A stretch of DNA of 64,000 bases from Favolaschia claudopus. Taxonomy: Eukaryota > Basidiomycota > Agaricomycetes > Agaricales > Mycenaceae. Each line of letters opens with the position of its first letter. Position 1 is the first letter of the stretch. The notes under the pieces were generated by a model. The model saw only the letters and a program-made list of their open reading frames with translations. It did not search any database and was not told where the DNA came from. Where the stretch lies: the NCBI GenBank assembly GCA_037176885.1, contig JAWWNJ010000111.1:682001-746000 (forward strand). Direction: 5' to 3'. Made by a program: the position numbers and the translations under genes. Positions 21,081 through 31,840 of the stretch are shown here, one piece after another.

Positions 21081-21239
21081 AGGTACTGCAACGACCCGTA
21101 TGTTTTTGCTCTTTGTTATGACATCGATATTCACTGAATCATCTTGAAGGCAGTTGATCCACCAACGACTCCACTAGAAAAGGTGTCTATATGCTATTCC
21201 TATGTTGTGCAGTCCATATACAGTGCTGTTTGTGAAAAG

Positions 21240-21395
21240 ATTGCTGAGCCGTTGCTGAGCCGTGGGTGAGCCGCAAGCCACGTAAGCCAGCCGTCAAAAA
21301 TAGCTCGGCTCGGCTTTTTGCGGTGATGGCTCTAGAGCCATCAAAAGCCGAGCCGAGCTAGCCGAAGCCGAGCCGCGGCAACACTACCTGGAGGT
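21240..21395. repeat. GCCGAGCC-rich inverted-repeat element
   Basis: Repeated GAGCCG and GGCTCGGCT units, with TAGCTCGGCTCGGCTTTT facing AAAAGCCGAGCCGAGCTA around a CTCTAGAG centre. TTTGCGGTGATGGCT in the middle resembles the ends of the AGAG..TTTGCGG MITEs. Boundaries not determined. Confidence 0.5.
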
Positions 21396-21449
21396 CCTAA
21401 AAAAATTTGTTGTGTCTAGTACTCCAAAGCTTACAGGAGCTCAGCACTG

Positions 21450-21680
21450 TAGAGAGAAGTCGCAGCCGGAACAGCCGCGCGTGCGCTGGCTCGTTCGGCC
21501 GTGGCATGGGGCCAGCCTGACCGCGCGACCGCGGTCGGCATGACTGTGCCCGCACGGGCATCTCAGCTGCGTTATGGCCAATTTCGCGGTCAACCTGGCT
21601 GCGCTACCACAGCCAGCGCGACCGTGGCCCACAGTCAGTGCAGCCGCGCCTTCACAGTCAGCCTAGCAGTACCCTCACAG
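21450..21680. repeat. CGGTCGCGC / CACAGTC-rich cluster
   Basis: Dense short repeats such as GACCGCGCGACCGCGGTCGG, GCGACCGTGG and CACAGTCA, typical of the subterminal region of hAT-like elements. No clear ends. Confidence 0.4.
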
Positions 21681-21689
21681 TCATTGTAC

Positions 21690-24340
21690 TCTTTGGTTGC
21701 GCTCGATCCAATTCGTGATAAAATCTTGTATTACTATTCAATCTACATACTACTACTACCCCCAAGCTGTACTATAGACCATTATACCCCTGCAATTGAT
21801 AATCCTCACAATCCTAGCAAAGGGAATCAGTTAAGGAACTTCCATGAGCTACCCACTCACTGGCCGAGCAAATATCCTCTAAGACCACGCCCGACGCGCC
21901 GTCTCCTATCCAACTCCATATCAGAATCGTAAAAGTATTCACCATTGCACAGCACTCACCTAGACACGTTTTTGGTGAATCTATGACATATCTCAGAATC
22001 ATATTCGTCGCTCGATGTGACGGCACTTAGCTGTAACCAAACCACATATTGTTTACGAAATCTAAGTGTCAAGTGGGAGTGAGGTCAGCGAGATTCTCCT
22101 CTAGGTAATGATGCACCTTTTTGAATGGTGCGCGTCGTCCCGTTGTTTCGCAATATGAGTGGGGGCAGAATCAGCGAGGTTCTCTTACAGACGACAATGT
22201 ACTTTTTATTACTGGCGCGCATAATGAGCTGGTGCTGTCCACCATATGTTAGCTATTGTATATACTATATCTTATATCTTACATACCTTCGAAGGTCCAA
22301 ATTCATGTCGACCGATCTATTCAAAGAAATTCCCGTTAGCAAGCGACATAACAGAACAAGTGTTCGCGATACCTGTAGAATCCTACCTTAGCTTCAACTG
22401 GGCCGCAAAGCCGACCTATACGAAACTCACGAGAGTGAAGCCGGCACCGTCTTGAGAGTCACCCCAGAAGTCACTCAATAAATCAGTGCTGATAAATGTA
22501 TGGCGAAGCGACTCACCGCGCACGTCGATTTCGCTCGTTCTACTATTAGATTGGATGCTGACTTGCTGAATTTTAGAGTCGAAACTGCGCGTTTGATGGC
22601 GCGAGGCGGGGACTTAGGTGTTGTCCGGTCAGAAGACGGTGGGGTCGGGATAGTTGGTGGCGGCGGGAGACGAAGGGGTGGTGATGGCGAGAGAAGCGCG
22701 GGGGATTGCGGTCGCGTGGGAAACGGCGTTGAGAGAGCGGCGAAGAGGGAGTAGCGGGAGCGCCGTGTCGAGGGCTTGAGGGGCAGGATTGGTGGAGATC
22801 GGAAACGAGCGAATGGCGGCGGTGTGGGGCTTGGATGGAGGATTTGAGGTAGAAGGCGGAGTGTTGGCGAGGAAGGCAGCGGTGTCAAAGCCTGATTGAC
22901 GACATGCTGTCAAGTTCCCTTGGGGACGATGGCGGCGGGCGGCGAGGGAGGAGGGGCAAAGAGGAGGAGAGACACATTTTCGCGCTCAGCAGAAGGAGCT
23001 GAAGGGAGGTGGATGAGACCGACGAGGGGGAGAGAGTTAATGACACACGCACCTTTAATCAGAATACAAGGTGGCCGATGGCGTGTTGCAGAAATTGGTG
23101 ATTGGGAATGAGATCGTGGCGGAAACGAGCGGTTGACGAGCGAATTGACGAGGCGGAACGTCGTGGAGTGTCGAGGTGGTTGAATCCGAGTCTCTCCGCA
23201 TACGTTCCCATCAAGTCTTGAAGCTAATTGCAAAGTATCGAGAGGCTGAGGAGCGCGTGAATCAGCGATGCAAATCATGGTCATACCATGTCCCTCGTGC
23301 CGGTCAAAGAGAGGTGGGAGGGGATAGTTGGCAAGCTCAAAAGAATTCAAACGTTTCATAGTCGTCAGAGCACCCGGATGAGGCACTTGAACGCGTCTTA
23401 CGGGCGCGAAGTCGCGATGTCGATCGGAGACGCAATCAGCCTCAGAGGCCGAAATTTGGGCATTATCGGGTCGTCTCAGCGGCGTGGGACGTGTCGATGA
23501 CCTGCATGAGTTGGCTTGTATCATCTTCAGGTGCATTGAGGCACGGGAAGCCGCGGGACGAGCCACAAGATGAAGGAAGAGGGAAGCGATGTGTTACATG
23601 TCACTGATGTAACTAATCACGTGACTGACACGTCGCGTTTTTGCCAAGTCCGAAAGTTGCGTTTCTAACGGTTCGGCCGAAAATTCTCAAAAATTCAGAT
23701 AAATTCCAGAATTATTGGTCCGCTGTGCTGGTGGGTCCTTAAATCTCCCATGAGTATGCGGCCTGTATTTCTTGCCAACTGCGGAAATTTTTAGGATGCC
23801 AGGTTTTTGCCAGATTCAACAAATTGATTATATGCAGATTGCCCAAAACAACGAGGAAAGACTCAAAGAACACGCTTATTGTTTGCGATTTCGTTGAAGT
23901 TGGCTTACCCGTGTTGTGCGAAAAAATTCCTTTTTAGGCAAGGCACTGCAAGTCGCCGTCACTGGATATGCTCAGACACTGCGACCTTGAATTGTATGTA
24001 GGATCTTGGTAGGTTCGTTGAGTACATATTCATAAATTACCAGTCTGGAAAAAAAAAGAAAATGTGATGCGAACACGTATTGATCACGTGTCCGCGACAC
24101 TGTTGGGTCAATAGCGTTTACTGTAGTACGAGCTATGGGACCCGTGCCTTCGCCACTCAGGACCCTTCAAATGCTTTGACCTGCACTCACTTGCTGCTTT
24201 CAAGGCCGACGGCGCCGCACTGCCGCTCGCTGCACTCGCCGGCGCGCGTCGCCGCGGGGATTCTCAGGCTTTGACAGAAAGTCACGGGATAAAATTCCCT
24301 TTCCTGGACCCAATGCTGTGCACTTCTTCTTTTCATGTAT
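21690..24340. other. No confident gene; C/T-rich frame on the minus strand
   Basis: Two long minus-strand frames (22475-22888 and 22910-23566) encode Pro/Ser/Arg-rich low-complexity protein with no domain; the complementary strand is equally open because of the base composition. GC-rich sequence at 24180-24290 (CGCTGCACTCGCCGGCGCGC, then TTTGACAGAAAGTCACGGG) is a diverged piece of the GC-rich dispersed repeat seen at 46158. Confidence 0.35.
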
Positions 24341-24344
24341 AGGA

Positions 24345-24595
24345 TTACGTTCAATTCGTAGGGTCACAGGTCACAGACCCGAAATCCTACGAAAATTTTC
24401 GTAAGTCACAGCGTCACAAAGGGGTATTACGAAAGGTTCCCCCCTGTAACACGGAATTTGGTGCGATTTTGGGCTCAAAAAGGGGGTAAAAAACGAAATT
24501 TTTTCGTAAGTCACAGTGTCACCAGGGCCCCTCACGAAAGGGTAAATTCGTAAGGGGTGTCACACCCAAAACCGGCTTACGAATTGAACATAATA
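24345..24595. mobile_element. ~250-bp MITE with CGTAAGTCACAG internal repeats
   Basis: CGTTCAATTCGTAGG at the left and its near-inverse CTTACGAATTGAACAT at the right form the ends. TTCGTAAGTCACAG..GTCAC occurs twice inside. The flank is TA-like on both sides but not exact. Confidence 0.55.
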
Positions 24596-24711
24596 CTACA
24601 GTAGTACGAGGTGAGGGGTGTCTGAATCGATGAACAGTGAAGTATTTTACCGTTTCCACTCCAACTTCACTGCTGATATCTCTTGTAGAGGCCAGGATAT
24701 CGAGATCAATA

Positions 24712-24832
24712 TATGCCCGTACCGTACCGTATTTTACGGGGTGCGAAAATGGCCCTGTACGGGACGGTTACGGGTACCGTACAATACGGGCCGTACAGCC
24801 GTATTGTACGGTTACGGTGGCCATCCCTAAAA
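24712..24832. repeat. CCGTA/TACGG motif cluster
   Basis: More than ten CCGTA or TACGG pentamers in 120 bp (for example CCGTACCGTACCGTATTTTA, GTATTGTACGGTTACGG), ending GGCCATCCCTA. The pattern suggests a short hAT-like element made almost entirely of subterminal binding motifs. Confidence 0.5.
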
Positions 24833-24860
24833 TTGAAATCTGCCCCGAAGACACTAGTGA

Positions 24861-25018
24861 CTAAAGACAAAGTAAACTCAGCCGGGCACACGAGAGGGTG
24901 AACAACTGTATTAGAATACCTAAAGACAAAGTAAACTAGAGTCGTCGTAAGTAAAGAGAGGGAAGTCAAAGGTATAGAAGACAAACCTCAGCCGGGCACA
25001 CGAGAGGGTGAACGACTG
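24861..25018. repeat. Two interspersed short direct repeats
   Basis: CTAAAGACAAAGTAAACT is at 24861 and 24919; CTCAGCCGGGCACACGAGAG plus GGTGAAC is at 24878 and 24987. Copies are exact. The arrangement is not CRISPR-like (two copies, unequal spacing). Confidence 0.6.
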
Positions 25019-25043
25019 AGGTGTGTCTGTAGCTAAGTACTTG

Positions 25044-25152
25044 CGTGACAGACGAATTGATCGAAATTGTACAGTATTTTCGCAAAATACTGTACAATTT
25101 CGATCAATTCGTCAAAATACTGTACAAATTTCGATCAATTCGTCTGTCACGC
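25044..25152. mobile_element. Foldback element with perfect 30-bp arms
   Basis: GACGAATTGATCGAAATTGT through GTATTTT at 25051-25080 is followed after CGC by its exact inverse at 25084-25113. A third copy of the inverse arm at 25114-25152 extends to GACAGACG.. termini (GCGTGACAGACGAATTG outermost). The same terminal sequence occurs at 25495 and 26085-26120. Confidence 0.7.
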
Positions 25153-25487
25153 GTCACAGCCGATTTCCGGGGACCCCGCCAATGATTTTCTTTCGATTTT
25201 AGCGGAATTTGGAGATTTGTCGGAAAAATTAAAAACCCCTATACCCTTCCCTTTCGTACATATCTTTCACACATGCGCTATGGTCTTATGGTTTATGTTT
25301 CCGCTAATACCCCCGAAACCCCAAACTTAACCCACACCCTCACACGACTATACTACACATCCATCGATGATCGAACACCTCCATTGCACCACCTACAACT
25401 TTATTTATCGCCTCCGGGCATCGCGTCTTAGTAGATTGTGTACTTGTTGCAGGATAAAAATGCAGAGACAGAAAAAAAAAAAAAAAA

Positions 25488-26130
25488 AGTCACGTGCGAG
25501 ACGAATTGATCGTAGGTAAAATGATAGGAGTATACATATTAAGGGGGCAGGCTATACGAGTAACGACGAAGTCGTTACTCCGGCTACTGTACTATTTCGA
25601 CCGTAGATTCAAAGCGTTTTGAGATGTAACGCTTTGAATCTACGGTCGAAATAGTACAGTATATGGCCAGCCGAGCCACTACTTCAGCAGACACACCAAC
25701 TGTGAGTTAAGCCTGGGCGTCGGATACGGTGCTCTTCATATTTTTTGGGATGTGGAAACTGTCAGGTCGTACAAGCTCAAGTGTCCACGACGCGAATCAG
25801 ACATCTTTGTCAAGCTGACACTGACATCAGGTGTAGCCGTGTAGGAGCTGTTCAACTTGTCGTGTTCGGCTGCCAGTGGTCCTCGGCTGGGACGCGCGGG
25901 GCATGGTGATGTCGGTGTGTCGGTGCAGCGTCCGAGTTGCGTGGGCGACGATGAGGGCTTGTGAGATGTAGGGCTACCTTGGTCGATGTTTAGGCGGGAA
26001 CGAGGTGATGGGAACGATAGTGTTAAATTTCGATACAAAAAAACCTGCGATGAGCGCAGAGTGCCGCTATGTACAATCTGATATTATATTACTGTCCTAT
26101 TTCGATCAATTCGTCTGTCGCGCGTCACAG
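25488..26130. mobile_element. ~640-bp TIR element related to the 25044 foldback
   Basis: Left end GTCACGTGCGAGACGAATTG and right end GATCAATTCGTCTGTCGCGC are inverse and share the GACGAATTGATCG core with 25044. A minus-strand frame of 100 codons (25736-26038) is Ser/Pro-rich without a domain. Contains the small hairpin element 25587-25659. Confidence 0.5.
25587..25659. mobile_element. 73-bp TA-flanked hairpin with perfect 32-bp arms
   Basis: CTGTACTATTTCGACCGTAG begins a 32-bp arm that is exactly inverted after a 9-bp loop; TA flanks both sides. Part of the arm (GAATCTACGGTCGAAATAGT) recurs at 36228-36247, and a diverged piece at 34676-34692. Confidence 0.8.
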
Positions 26131-26812
26131 GCACCTGGATTGACGAATATTTTCGTGCCTGTCACAGGTCACCGGAGGGATTGACGAATGTGACCGAAAA
26201 GTTGAAAAAACCGGGAAAATAGGCTTTAAAATTCGATGTTTCGTCCAAATGTAAACTGTATAAATACTCAATGCACACTCAGCGGTAGAGCATTGGTTTG
26301 CTCTAACGCGAGCTCTTCTCACAAATAGCGCGATCGCAAACTCAACTTCTTTTCCTTTCATCATCCTCCCACGGAATTGATCCGTCGTTTCGCAACACAA
26401 ACCAATCTCGGTTCACGCCACCGATAACCCGGCCACCACTCTCCTGCTTCCCACACCATGACTACCTTCACCCCCACTACTTCCCGCTTTCCGGCACTCC
26501 AGGGCAGCGATGATTTTGCATCGTGGAAAATCTAAGGTAGACGACACGCAAATACGGACAACCCTCCGAATTGGGAAGAATGGACAAGATATTCATCAAA
26601 CTGGTCCTTTTCCCAGATTTAAGGAACAATTTGCAAAATCGGCTCCCAACATATTGTAGAGACCCATCCCATCCTGTATATGGTACTACCAAACCATTTT
26701 ACTTCAGCTTCAGAATTGACAAAGTTATTCACCGCTGGAAGTGACAAGTACTCGTGTGAAACTTTACACATCAAGACTGATCCTGACACAAGATTTGGAT
26801 ATAACTTTTTCC

Positions 26813-27340
26813 TAGTCTCTCCTAGACAGACGCTCTATGTACTTGAGCTCGGTGCCCTCGCTACATAGAGTCTGTTGTTTACCGCGGGGGTCTGATCGTG
26901 TACTGATTGTATTATATAATATCATGTAAGCCGGCAACTTCCGAACTTCGTTCTAACGGTTCTCTCCTACCAATACAGACATAGTTCCAAGGTACTATAC
27001 TCTTATTAAGATCCAAGTAATGTTCTGAAACACTTTCTGGAATATCTACAGGACGGTTTGAAGAAAAACAGGTTCCCAGTGTGTTCTCGTGAGGTCGGAT
27101 CTGCTTCGGCCGAAAGCCTCAGACCGAAATCCCGCGTATCGTGCGCAAGGCATCGTGAGACCCTTTTCAAAATTCTGAGGCGACAGAATCATAGTTAAAC
27201 TCATTCAAAGTGAGTCTCCTACAAAAATCATTCAGAAATCGCGTTTTTTAGGTGAGATTTACGCGACTCGAAGTCTGCTTACATGATATTACCTAATACA
27301 GCAGGTACACGATCCGACCCCCGCGGTAAACACAAGACTA
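26813..27340. mobile_element. 528-bp foldback element with 9-bp duplication, carrying a second insert
   Basis: ACTTTTTCC lies at 26804-26812 and 27341-27349. Ends are TAGTCTC and AAGACTA. The first 57 bp are identical to the insert at 17596. The interior is mostly the 455-bp element 26877-27331; without it a foldback of about 73 bp remains, with ACAGAC..TCTATGTA arms. Confidence 0.75.
26877..27331. mobile_element. 455-bp MITE (GTTTACCGCGGGGGTC ends), nested
   Basis: Inverted termini GTTTACCGCGGGGGTC then GATCGTGTAC, with a second inverted block TTACATGATATTA/TAATATCATGTAA inside. It sits in the right arm of the 26813 foldback. No obvious target duplication. Confidence 0.7.
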
Positions 27341-27704
27341 ACTTTTTCCCCTGCCCCGCAACACAGTTCGGACATGGTTCTCATCGCAATCAGGACACTT
27401 CTGCACAAAACTTACATCACCGACTGCCTTACCAATCAGGGACTCGATGATCATATTGATCCGGGAGTCACAACGCCCACGGATCCCGCAGAATTGGCGG
27501 CGTGGAAAAAGGCGGACAGACACGCCCTTTCCGCCATTCGGCTCCGCGTGTCCCCAGACAAGCCTGCTCCAGTGCATTCGAAACTACCGGCCTTCTCGGC
27601 GTTGTTCTCGCACGCCATCGGCTATACACCACCCGCGCCTCTGATGAAGACCTCGAGGGTCACATCAAAGTGATGCGCAAGATTCAGGGGGAGCTAAAGT
27701 CGCT

Positions 27705-28148
27705 CAGTGTTCGCCCTTAAGCCTTAAATTCGGGTCTGGCCAACCCTTATATATTGGACCATATTTGTGCACAAAGCACTTCAAATCTTCAGTTGTTTCA
27801 TGTCAAGGTCAGTTCCTTTGGATGTTACCAAATTCCTGAGCAGCCGGAGAGGATCAATGAATTTAATGACACCCCCATCAATTATTTTATTCAGTATATT
27901 TCAGGCGGCGCCGGCATGGCATCGATCTTGGATGCAAAAAGCCCAAGGCCGAGAAACCCGACAGCCACCATATGGTTACTAATACTTGGCACTGGCGCCG
28001 GAGATATCTGGGCTGTCGGCACGACACTCGGCATCACCCTTAAGGGCTCTTAAGCCCTGGATACCTCGGCGGCCTGTGCTTAAGGCTTATGTTAAGGCCT
28101 TAATAAGCCTTAACCTTAATAAGGCCTTATCCCTTAGGGCGAACACTG
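27705..28148. mobile_element. 444-bp hAT-type MITE, 8-bp duplication
   Basis: Ends CAGTGTTCGCCCTTAAG and GGGCGAACACTG with AAGTCGCT at 27697-27704 and 28149-28156. The CAGTG terminus and the 8-bp duplication fit hAT. Removing it joins the gag codons for KSLGHPV in frame. The right subterminal region is packed with TTAAGGCCTTAA-type repeats, as at 10036. Confidence 0.9.
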
Positions 28149-28479
28149 AAGTCGCTCGGTCACCCAGTTTCCGACCCCGATTTTGCTGTCGCCCTCCTCG
28201 GCTCACTTCCTGTGACGTGGGACTCATTTGTCCGAGCCACTCTCGCATCGCTTGGTTCCGCCCCAACCACCAAAGGTGTACTTCAGTTGATCACAACTGA
28301 GAGTCGCCGTATTCGGCAGCGCGAATCGGACGAACCCACCGGCATGATGCTTGCCCGCTCTCGTGGTATACGTAAACCATCGGCTGAGCCCGCCGCACAA
28401 TCTTACCGCTCCAAGGCTTCTGCCAAAGCGAAGCCAGGATCACGCGCCATTGTGACGGGTAGTTATTATTCGTATATAT

Positions 28480-29635
28480 TGATATATTGTATATAGTGCG
28501 ATCATTGTAGTTTACATCTGTTTACTGTAGTTGTTATAGCAAAACAATATACAACTTACCTCTGCCCACCACTATGCTTTCTTAAACAACGAACGCAACG
28601 GGCCTGCGGGTACTCAGTATTCAACATAAAGACTCTGGCTGGGTACCCGTACAACTACCCGCTACTCTTGGCTACAAGAGCCCAACGTTGGGTGACAGCG
28701 TCCCGATCCCGGGATACAGGCTAGAGTTCCGCTTCGCGCGTGAACTCGCCTCTACCTGTGAATGTCTAATCATCCTCAGGTAGGGTTGAGGACTTCAGTC
28801 CTCTACCCTGAAGGTCTTGTCTTGCGAGAAGCCCCGACCGAAGCTCATAGGCTTCACAATGGTGGACACACAGGGAGGCTTCACCAAAACAAGACGAAGA
28901 TCTTCAAGTTCATTACTTCCTCCTCCTATTCGAGCTCGAGTCGATTCGAATTCCCATCAAATCGACTGCCTCATTTGGTGTGGACATCAAGGCAAGTTGC
29001 GAATCGACTCGCAGCTCTGTCTCGCGGCAACACTACGTCTGATAACCAATTGTCCATTTATGGGAATCCGGCCATCAGAAGGATCAAAATGTACTGATTT
29101 AACGCCAAAAAGGGCAGAACGATCAGACCACTCAAAATCCACAAGTAGAAGGTGCATACACCAGATTGTAGAGCTGCTAAAACTATCGAGATTCACAAGT
29201 TGAACTGGTGCAGCGATTGCGGAGATATCGCCATCTCAAGTTGGTCAAAAATGCCGTAAAATGGCCAAAATTGGCAAGCCGGAAATTGCTCACCGCCGTC
29301 ACTTAACTTTTGCTTCTTCCATTTTCTGCGCTCCACCATGGACACCCATACGCTGGCGCCGTTCGACGGCGCCACACTGATAGCTTACTTCGGCAGAACG
29401 TGCTGAACCTGTCTGTAAGTTATGTAAAGTAGTGTTGCCGGGAACGATCACTCCAAGAACCGAACGAGGGAAATTGTTGAGCGAAATTACTGGTTGCCGA
29501 GGACAGGCCTGGGGGGCGGGGGTGAAGAAAACTGCCCCTCCACTAGGCAATCGAGCCATACCTAGCGCTTGTAATTAACCCTTGAGTATCTACGCCTCAA
29601 ACTGTCTACGCCTCTCGCTCTGACTCTCCCCCATT
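28480..29635. other. No supported gene
   Basis: AT-rich at 28480-28560, then sequence with a GTTGAGGACTTCAGTCCTC hairpin near 28787. A minus-strand frame at 29299-29559 has no recognisable domain. GACTCGAGTC-like pieces near 28935 resemble parts of the copia LTR. Confidence 0.35.
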
Positions 29636-29639
29636 CATC

Positions 29640-29964
29640 TCCTATTCCACTGCCGTCTACACTGCTGGGCGGCGTGACAGTGACGGTTGCATGCAACTCC
29701 GGTCTTTGCGAACACCTTGACAAACTCCCTGTATTGCTCGGGAATCTTGTCCTCGGTCATCCGCTCCTTTTGCGCTAGTGCTCCCTCCGCCATCTGCTGT
29801 GCCGACGTCCCATGTGCACGCAAATCAATTGCTTCGGCAAAGTCGATCAACAGCATCGGCTGACGGTTATCCGTTGGTCGTCGCCAGTCGAGAGTTGTGC
29901 TTGAATAACCAATCATACCCAATGAATACTTGGGTGATTTCTTATGGTCCTTTACCTTTACCAC
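29640..29964 (-). pseudogene. Ty3/gypsy pol linker fragment
   Basis: The minus frame reads SLGMIGYSSTTLDWRRPTDN, then GTSAQQMAEGALAQKERMTE and DKIPEQYREFVKVFAKTG. The run from a retropepsin-end-like DW to IPEQYREFVKVFAK is the usual linker between protease and reverse transcriptase in gypsy elements (I(V)P.EY..F..VF). Nothing of the RT core follows, so this is a short relic. Confidence 0.55.
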
Positions 29965-30226
29965 TACTAACTTAGTATGTAGTCACTTCTTTGAATTCAA
30001 CCTTATAAGTGTAAGTCAGTAAGTCAGTAAGTTTGAAGGGTGAAGCCCAGTGAAGATCCCGTATGCCGAGGATGGCCGAGAGTTGCCCAAAATTGCCGCA
30101 ACCAGGCTCACAGTTGCCCAAAATTGCTCCCACTTGCCATATCCCGGAAAACATGTGAAACCCGCTCAAAATTGAGTGAAGTCGTCGAAAGGCTCTTCGC
30201 GAAAAAACACACAAGTCTAGGCTCGT

Positions 30227-30294
30227 TACCAGCCTGCCTACGATTTGTAACGGGTTTTACATGTGGGTGGTCCGTTGCCGTAGGCAGGCTGGTA
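30227..30294. repeat. 68-bp hairpin with 16-bp perfect arms
   Basis: TACCAGCCTGCCTACG and its inverse frame a 36-bp loop. It sits a few bases left of the 30300 element. No duplication of the flank seen. Confidence 0.6.
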
Positions 30295-30299
30295 CTTCA

Positions 30300-30552
30300 A
30301 AGGGCGGGACCCGAGTTTGAAACTTTGGCAGGTGCCGAGATTCGGCGGTGACGTAACAAGTTGTGACCCCCTGTGGTCCCGCTACATATTTTCTTGACCT
30401 GAAGGCACAAGAATATACAAGTGAGTCTACCAGCATTAAGAATCCTTATCCTAAAGTACATTGCACCACTTTGTCTGAGGAAAATGGAGTACTTTCTGTG
30501 CAGGAGCAAAATGATGCCGCCAGCCAAAAATTTCAAACTCCGGCCCCGCCCT
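30300..30552. mobile_element. 253-bp MITE (AGGGCGGGACC ends)
   Basis: AGGGCGGGACCCGAGTTTGA and the inverse GAGTTTGAAATTTTTGGCT-type end (TTTCAAACTCCGGCCCCGCC) mark the termini. No clear target duplication. Confidence 0.6.
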
Positions 30553-30559
30553 GAGACTT

Positions 30560-31283
30560 TATAAACTCGCAACGAGACATCGAGATTAAGAAGGCTGTAA
30601 ACTCGATAACTCGGTGGCTCGGTGGCTACTCGTAGAAGCCCACTGGCGAAGGAACAGTGGATCCGCTCTCTGGAATCCTAGCGCTCGTGCGCTACACTGG
30701 CCGCGATGGTGGTGAGTCGATGGAAGGTTGAATTGATGGTCATACCGTTGATAGCCGCTTTTTGAAGGCGGCGGAAGCGTCCTTCATCCAATCAGCCCAC
30801 GGTGAAGCCTTAACGCGGTGTTGGCAGTGCGAAAAATTGCTATGTATGGCTTAATCCCCCAGAGTAAACACAATTAAACATCAACAACTTGCCATTCTGA
30901 GTGATCTGACGTCAAAAACTTGCTCAAGACGCACTGCACACCCTTACTACTGGCAGAAACAGGCCTAGAAACGAAATCCAAAAAATTATATCCATTTCTT
31001 TTTTCGCGCCCAAGGGTACCCCCCTCCCCTTCCTCCAAATTAGGAAATTCCTTATCATCGAAGCCCCTTGGGAATATCGGACTTGCGAGTGCGTAGAGCA
31101 AGCGTAGAGTCAGACTAACGCCTGGTGTCGAGCTCGACAGATGCATATAAACACTCTAACCTATCCTTTGGGCATGGAAAGCGCTTACATCGTCAAATGA
31201 AAGCTTCATGATTTGGCATGTGCAGATTCTCCGGCTTCAGCAGGGAACTTAGAAAGTGTTCTAAGCGTCTATATTGTGTCAAT
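30560..31283. other. No supported gene
   Basis: I see no coding signal that survives inspection; a 90-codon minus frame at 30874-31146 has no motif. Confidence 0.35.
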
Positions 31284-31479
31284 AGAGGCTTTGCGGTAGC
31301 CACTGGTGGCTATTGGTGGCTAATTTCTTCCGGGACCGGATGACAGCTTCCGGGTGGATTAGCCACCATTTGTACGTCTATCGAGGGGATGTCATGGTGG
31401 CTACCTTGAACCATAGGCTCAAAAAACCATTGCACAAGAGGAGCTACCGATAGCCACCGGTGGCTACCGCAAAGTCTCT
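31284..31479. mobile_element. 196-bp AGAG..TTTGCGG MITE, AAT duplication
   Basis: AGAGGCTTTGCGGTAGCCAC at the left, GGTGGCTACCGCAAAGTCTC at the right, AAT at 31281-31283 and 31480-31482. The subterminal motif is GGTGGCTA, repeated GGTGGCTATTGGTGGCTAAT. Confidence 0.85.
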
Positions 31480-31606
31480 AATTTCCCCAGGTTGCTTGAA
31501 AAGTTCTTGTTTTCTCGGGCTCACCTTCGGGGTCGGTCTCATAAGTAATCCTTTTCATGACTGATCTCTCTTTGCAGCACGAGGATGGAGAGATTGACGA
31601 CGTCTC

Positions 31607-31840
31607 CACTGTGCAGTCAAAGTATCATGAAATTCCTCATGTTTTTCACGACGATTCATTAGAAAGTTCACGAGGAATTGTCACGAAATTCATGATGCAC
31701 TCTTGAAATTCACGCCACAACATCATGAAAGTGCATCGTGAAATTCATTACGGTTATGGGAACATTCATGACGTTTTGTTGTGGATTCAAAACGAGAACA
31801 TCATGATTTTTGGCGGTGAAAAGGAGCAAAAAAGTGAAAG
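31607..31840. repeat. TTCATGA-rich repeat, copy 1
   Basis: TCATGAAATTC, TTCACGAAATTCATGATGCA and similar units recur more than ten times. The right part (CATGACGTTTTGTTGTG to AAAAGGAGCAAAAA) matches 36850-36975 inverted. Starts with CAGTCAAAG, a possible terminus. Confidence 0.55.

Larger units (their letters stand above)
26458..28470 (+). pseudogene. Ty1/copia gag, broken by nested insertions
   Basis: Begins at ATG 26458 with MTTFTPTTSRFPALQGSDDF, ASWKI, then about 840 bp of insertion. Gag resumes near 27372 with MVLIAIRTLLHKTYITDC, DPAELAAWKKADRHALSAIR, LRVS, and later in another frame DEDLEGHIKVMRKIQGELKS. After the hAT-like insert (27705-28148) it continues LGHPVSDPDFAVALLGSLPV, TWDSFVRATLASLG and RIRQRESDEPTGMMLARS to about 28460. 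The order WKK.DR.ALSAIRLRV, EGHI..MR.IQ.EL, and SLP.TWDSFV is the copia gag (UBN2-type) signature. Two or more frameshifts plus insertions make it dead. LTRs not found. Confidence 0.8.

Noticed and set aside
22475..23566. Two long Pro/Ser/Arg-rich frames
   Set aside because: Biased base composition keeps both strands open; no domain, no splice signals that fit, no start context.
24861..25018. CRISPR-like short repeats
   Set aside because: Only two copies each, unequal spacing, and a eukaryotic context.
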